From NCBI GenBank assembly GCA_000827205.1, contig KN832575.1, forward strand, positions 17,951 to 51,326: 33,376 nucleotides of DNA. Direction: 5' to 3'. The stretch is from Plicaturopsis crispa FD-325 SS-3 (lineage: Eukaryota > Basidiomycota > Agaricomycetes > Amylocorticiales > Amylocorticiaceae). The translations under genes were made by a program, and so were the position numbers. The first letter of the stretch is position 1, and every line of letters starts with the position of its first letter. Positions 28,263-33,376 of the stretch are shown in pieces. Under the pieces are notes generated by a model. It worked only from the letters and a program-made list of their open reading frames with translations, ran no database searches and was not told the origin of the DNA.

Positions 28263-31200
28263 ATGTCGTTTCGCGCACCCAAGGGACGTCGCCGTGTTTC
28301 TCGAAGACAAGGGGACTCATCCCCTCCCCCGCCGACTTCTTCACCATACCGTCCTGTGTTACTCGCGGACTCGTCTCCGGCCAAAAGGCGAGGCCATGGG
28401 ACCGCAGGACTAGCGCGCCCTCGGGGACTTGGCCTGATGATTATCCCAGGGCGCATTTTCACTCAAACAACCCGGCTGCCTGTCGCAAGGGCACATCCTC
28501 AAGATGCCACCGTACCGGACGATCCCTTCCTCGCGATTGCGGGCGATCACGACAATGGCTCTGGAGTTGGATTGCATGCAGAAGTTTGGACGGCTGATGG
28601 TCGTGTGAAGGCGGGCGAGAAAAAGCAACGGCAGTGGACCACCTGGGCTACACAGATAATCCCGAGCCTCGTGGACCCGCATCTCAGGCTGTTGCGTAGA
28701 AGCGAAAATCTTCGCAGGATGCCAGCAGTGACGGAGGAAGATTGCACTTGTGGTGATACCGCCAGGGTGAGGACTATGTCGGTTTCCTGTGTGACTTTCG
28801 ACCGTGAGTTTCGCTGTATTGTATGCTTAAGAATTGTACTGATTGTTGATGCCCTCAGACTTGGAGAAGATCACCCTACTGGTGTGCCCTTGCAAGCCAG
28901 CGGCGACTCAGCTACTCAACCGTGGCTTATTTCCTTGCGCGCCGCACGCGCCGACGTTGGCCGTGGACCTTCGAATGCTTGAGTTCGTCACAAGCCTTTT
29001 CCTCAGGATGGCTCCCAATGCGACCGCTTGGTGTGATACGTTGGAGAGTTTTCTTGACGGACGGGGTTACAAGCTAGACAGCAGGGTAAGTGCGACCAAT
29101 CTTACGATCTTTTTAGATGTCTAACTAGTACTTAGAATTCTATTCGACGCCGGTTCAATAATGCTCTGGTATGGTATGGGTCCCTTGTCAACGCCACTCG
29201 ATCCACGGTAGGAGAATATTTGGAGGAAGGTCGAAACAGCGTTGTAGGGGCTGTATGTCGGGACCACGCTAGCGCGGAGACGGTCCCCGGCGGTGAGAGT
29301 TCAAGGAGCAGGAGGGCTACTGTGGAGGACGTTGAAGAAGATATAGACGAGGAAGATTATCCACCCGATGGTGGTGATAGCGAAGAGTCGTGCGGGGACG
29401 GAGCTGGAAGATCGCAAGAAAATACAGAGGGAGTGCGCACTCGCCCAAGTGAGTATCTCAGGGCACGCTGTCCATTGTGCTTCGGTGGGAAGAATTGGCA
29501 TGACCCCACCGCCGTGTAAGTTTTTTCTTTTCATTTTGACAAAGCAGAAACTCATGATGCATTGTGCAGGGCGGACGTCATCGCGTGCTTGGACGCCTGC
29601 TTTACACAGAAGAGGAGGAGGACCGCAGACGGCCAGCGTGACCCACATCGGGCTCATCCCGATACTGTTTTCATGCCCGAGGAGGACGTTAACGCTATGC
29701 GGGACTTCGTGCAGGAGACGAGGGGCTCGACAAAAACACGACGTGCACCGCCAGGTCCACAGGACCCGGAAAGGGACACATACGAAAGGGGCCTCCGCGT
29801 GCCAAACTCCGTGCTCGATGAGTGCAAGGATTCTTTCGGAGCGGCCGACGAGAAACGGGAGGCTGCGTCGACGCAGTTTTTTGTCGACACCGGACTGATG
29901 GGACTTCTGTGTCGGCACGACCGGGTCCTTTGGTTAATCAACATGACGACTGCGGGCGAGAGGCAATACTACGCACTCGCACTCATCAAGCGCCTCTTCG
30001 AGCATCTTCCTAGGACAATGACAGTAGGCATCCTGTACGACATCGGGTGCCAGCTGCACCGGAGCTGCGTAAAGTGGAATTTCTTGGAAGACATTCGGGA
30101 CCGCATCACGTTCGGAATCGCCGTCTTTCACGCGTATGGCCACCAGTGGGCGTGCCAAATTATCTACCACCCTCGGAAGTGTGTAGGCTTTGGACTGACA
30201 GATGGGGAGGGCTGCGAGCGGTTCTGGAGCGCAATCAAGAAGCTCATCCCCGTTCTGCGCGTATCTGGAGTAAGTTGGTCATAGAATATTGTCCTAGCAT
30301 ACACTGCTGACTTCAGTTTTACACTAGTATCACCAGCGTTTATTTGTCTTGGACACGCAGGTCAAGCATCTGGACGATAAGTCCTTGCATGGCCTGGGCT
30401 TATGGCTTGCACGTCGTTGGCTGCATTGCCAGCGGAAGAAATCCGATGCAGCGAAGCGTTTAGAGGATTGTGGAGTCTCCGACGATGTCCTTCGCCGAGA
30501 ATGGGATGCACAGGTCAACGAACAGACGAAGCCGGCCCCTCGTAAGTGTGTTCTCCATCGTTGCAATTTAATTATAGTAATGTATGGACAGGTCGGTCAA
30601 AGAATAGAGGGAAACTAGCGGTCGATAAAATACTGGCCATGCAAAAGTCTGAAGTGGAGTTCAGGGAGGCGGAGGCTGCGCTAGAAGAGCAACTGCAAGG
30701 GGAGTACGACGAAGATGTGGACGTTGGCGACATCGCCAGAGAGCTATCTGACATCCGGCAGAAGCGAAGCGCCATCTCCGCTAACATTCGAGGTCGGATT
30801 GGTGCACTAGGGACAACGGACCGGGCAAATCTCCACCGGTTGGCGACGAATGAGTACGTGCGAGTGCGCATGAACGCTCGTGCACTGAAGAAACGGATAC
30901 GAGATCGCCTTCGACAACGGAAGTTCGAGCTCGAACGACTTGAGCGGGAGTACCGCCACACCGTCAACGGTCAGTGATGTTGTGCATTAGTGTAGTCTGT
31001 GCTAACTTGTGGTTACCAGAAAAAAATCTCCGTTCACACACTAAATCGCGAATTCGTACACGAGAGCCTGGTATCCTCAGCCTGGCGAAATCTTACAACA
31101 CTTTGTGCGACCAACTTGTTTCACTTATCCGCAAAGGAAAGGCTCTGCCTGGAGCTGTTGCGCCGACACCGATTGCTCGTGAGGGGCTTTTCAAACTCGA

Positions 31201-31899
31201 CGTTGATGACGACATCTGGCAAGACATCGGTTTAGATGAAGAGGACAACACAGCAACTGATATTCCTGGGTGGCTGGGCGATGACAAGGTCCGCGATGGT
31301 ATCAGGGCCCGACTTGACTTGGACCGATGCCTAGAGGAGGAAGATCGACTTAAAAGGGAAAGATGCAGTATGCAGGAATGGATGATAGAGGAGTGGGGTG
31401 TTCTACAGGATGGACTAGCAGATGCAGGTGAGTTGCATTAACTTATTGTGTTTTTCCTGGAGATTGATGATAAATAGTATTGTTGGATGATGATGGGGAT
31501 ATGCTATATCAACTGCAGCTGCGGGAGGAGTATCTCCGGAGGGTGTGCGTAACCTGGGATCGGGCGGTGCGTCCGATTCCTTGCAAGTACCCTATGCCTG
31601 AGTCATGGGGCCCATCTCTTGCTGCGCTGGTGGATACGGCTGCACTGGAAGCAACCGCAAGCTACTTGGAGTCAGATCAAGAGGATGACGGAGATTATGA
31701 TGGGCTTGGTGAGATGAGTAACAATGAGGATGATGCTGAGTTACTTGAGATTGCAGAGGAAACTGCTCTAACGGATGCATATAGGTCGGACAGGCGTACT
31801 GCAGCAGAAAAATTAGGTGTCGACTTACAAGATAATCTTTCCTTGTCACCAGTAAAACTGTCTGGTAGTACACCTCGGAAACGTAGTAGATACGATTAG
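28263..31899 (+). CDS. KDZ-family transposase, 8 exons, 1089 aa predicted
   Basis: Exons: 28263-28803, 28859-29085, 29136-29515, 29570-30269, 30328-30541, 30592-30969, 31020-31427, 31478-31899. All seven introns are 50-58 nt with GT..AG ends, and the exons sum to an in-frame 3270 nt. The N-terminal part has a KKQRQWTTWATQIIPSLV helix region and cysteines from C161 (CTC, then CPC, then CAP), consistent with the CxC-type cysteine cluster found in KDZ proteins. The catalytic part has CLDACFTQKRR, YDIGCQLHRSC, FHAYGHQWACQIIYHPRKC and DGEGCERFWS; likely acidic residues are D391, D540 and E596 or E599. The C-terminal part contains a coiled coil (exon 6), then REGLFKLDVDDDIWQDIGL and an acidic tail. 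Length and motif order are normal for the family and no lesion is visible. It would cut and paste the element in the nucleus by recognising its ends. Confidence 0.95.
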
Positions 31900-31983
31900 A
31901 TAGTCCTTGATAGTATAGGTGTTTGCATTCAAATTTGACTTGTATGTGTGATAACGAAGTGCTAGGTAGGACATTATAAGAAG

Positions 31984-32618
31984 GTGGGTGGCCCACAAAG
32001 TATATGTGGGCTGCCCATGGAGTATAGGTGGGCTGCCCATTGAGTATAGGTGGGCTGCCCATTAGTGAATGTGGGCTGCCCATCAGTGAATGTGGGTGGC
32101 CCAATAGATGAAATGGGCAGTGTTGGAGTATATGTCGGCTGCCCACTGAGTATACGTGGGCTGCCCACTGAGTAGAGGTGGGCTTCCCATTAGTGAATGT
32201 GGGTAGTCCAATGTATGAGATGGGCCGGCCATTGAGAATATGTGGGCTGCCCATCAGTGAATGTGGGTGGTCCAATGTATGAGATGGGCTGCCCATTGAG
32301 TATATGTCGGCTGCCCACTGAGTATACGTGGGCTGCCCATTGAGTAGAGGTGGGCTGCCCATTAGTGAATGTGGGTAGTCCAATGTATGAGATGGGCTGC
32401 CCATTGAGTATATGTCAGCTGCCCACTGAGTATACGTGGGCTGCCCATTGAGTAGAGGTGGGCTTCCCATTAGTGAATGTAGGTAGTCCAATGTATGAGA
32501 TGGGCTGCCCATTGAGTATATGTGGGCTGCCCATGGAGTATAGATGGGCTGCCCACGAGTGAATGTGGGTGGCCCAATCAATGAAATGGGTGGTGTTCAA
32601 GTTATATGATTGGCCCAC
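31984..32618. repeat. Right subterminal GGGC-n-GCCC palindrome array
   Basis: About 25 variants of GTGGGCTGCCCAT are separated by short spacers such as TGAGTATA and TAGTGAATG. A higher-order unit of about 120 bp is repeated roughly three times between 32180 and 32520. The 329-codon minus-strand frame across it (31592-32581) is a repeat artefact. It is the counterpart of 20892-21670 but more homogeneous. Confidence 0.9.
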
Positions 32619-32623
32619 AATGG

Positions 32624-33376
32624 AGCACATCTTTCTGCTTCAATGTCAGAAATCCCAGTACATGCAGCAAAATACTGCACAGAACTGATACCTCTCGACG
32701 TGGGAGCTATTAGTGGCAGATGGGATTGCCCTCGAGGGAGCAAATCAAACTATGAACCCAAACTACATGGAATACATATTTCCACTTCAATGTCAGAGAT
32801 CCGAGTGCATTCGGCAAAATGTCTGTGGTATCGACGTCGATGATGCTGGCTGAGTGGGTGCAGAAGTCCCTGAGCCGTGGTATCGACGTCGATGATGCTG
32901 GCTGAGTGGGTGCAGAGGTCCCTGAGCCGTGGTATCGACATCGATGATGCTGGCTGAGTGGGTGCAGAAGTCCCTGAGCCGAGGTATCGACGTCGATGAT
33001 GCTGGCTGAGTGGGTGCAGAAGTCACTGAGCTGGTTCTGAATGGACTTGGTCATGACAGCATCGTAACTGGATGCGACATTATAATCATCCACTACAGAC
33101 TGCACGAAGGGTATCCTAGAGGCTAGGGCCTGGAATAGAAAATATTTTGGTGCAAAAGACCCCTGCCACCCTGTGGGCAGGTGGTCCTATGGACGGCTGC
33201 AAATGGGCACCAGAAGGCTGGCCAGTGGGCAGGTGGGCTGATAAAAATGCGGCCAGGGCTGGGAGGCCCAGTCTGGTGGGAATGGGCATACAAAAGTGCC
33301 CAGGACCACCCAGACCACAGCAGATTTTCAGCTATTAGGTGGATTATATCATGAGAATTGTTACACCTAATAGGTC
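32624..33376 (-). repeat. Right terminal inverted repeat of the KDZ element (reaches window end)
   Basis: It is the reverse complement of 19837-20692 with scattered substitutions and four rather than six 52 bp units. The match continues to the last base of the window, so the terminus may be further right. Confidence 0.88.
32823..33023. repeat. 52 bp tandem repeat, four copies, in right TIR
   Basis: It has the same unit as 20190-20492 in inverse orientation. Copy number differs from the left TIR by two units, which accounts for the difference in TIR length. Confidence 0.92.

Larger units (their letters stand above)
19837..33376 (+). mobile_element. KDZ-type DNA transposon with long TIRs and three genes
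   Basis: The element is at least 13540 bp. It is defined by inverted repeats (19837-20692 and 32624-33376) surrounding an intact KDZ transposase gene (28263-31899), a large minus-strand gene (22050-25833) and a 288-codon plus-strand gene (26989-27855). The window ends while the right repeat still matches the left, so the exact outer boundary and target duplication cannot be read. Inside each TIR lie arrays of a short GGGC-n-GCCC palindrome. KDZ elements are known in basidiomycetes as large DNA transposons, some with passenger genes. Near-identity of the TIRs and open frames suggest recent activity. Confidence 0.85.

Noticed and set aside
22050-31899. TET/JBP dioxygenase cargo
   Set aside because: This is expected in some basidiomycete KDZ elements, but no HxD..H..R dioxygenase pattern was found in either accessory protein.
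31592-32581. 329-codon minus-strand frame
   Set aside because: It is a translation of the GGGC-n-GCCC array running antisense into the last transposase exon; a repeated WAAHIYSMGSP-type peptide with no independent support.

Overview
The window looks like repeat-rich nuclear DNA of a basidiomycete fungus, most likely an Agaricomycete. The evidence is a KDZ (Kyakuja-Dileera-Zisupton) transposase gene with seven 50-58 nt GT-AG introns, a chromodomain Ty3/Gypsy element, and protein families that I associate from memory with mushroom genomes. No ordinary housekeeping gene is visible. Nearly all of the sequence is mobile DNA. All family names rest on motif reading; no search was run.

Layout. (1) About 1-1967 and 18197-19071 are two halves of one DNA element with terminal inverted repeats (copy A), whose left end lies outside the window. 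It carries a GC-rich array of 134-145 bp units built from nested palindromes. (2) A Ty3/Gypsy chromovirus (1968-18196) is inserted in copy A, with 617 bp LTRs that differ at only two positions I can see and a CACAC target duplication. It encodes a very long Gag-Pol and, unusually, a second intact 881-codon ORF between pol and the 3' LTR. (3) Its pol is split by a second copy (B, 10296-13935) of the same family as copy A, in opposite orientation. The order of events is therefore A, then Gypsy, then B. (4) 19072-19836 is a broken reading frame of unknown identity between two elements. It contains a 110 bp N gap flanked by identical 128 bp sequences, which is probably an unmerged contig overlap. 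(5) 19837-33376 is a KDZ-type DNA transposon of at least 13.5 kb.

The KDZ element has terminal inverted repeats of about 750-850 bp that contain 52 bp tandem repeats (six copies left, four right). Inside these lie subterminal arrays of a short GGGC-n-GCCC palindrome, left and right. Between the arrays are three genes: a multi-exon minus-strand gene predicted to encode 1152 aa, a single-exon plus-strand gene of 288 aa, and an apparently intact eight-exon KDZ transposase of 1089 aa. I see no TET/JBP dioxygenase gene, which is the known cargo of some basidiomycete KDZ elements. The two non-transposase genes look like a different cargo or accessory set.

The parts most worth following up are the env-position ORF of the Gypsy element, the palindrome-array TIR family, and the three-gene KDZ element. 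Exon boundaries were read by eye; reading frames join in phase at every junction proposed.
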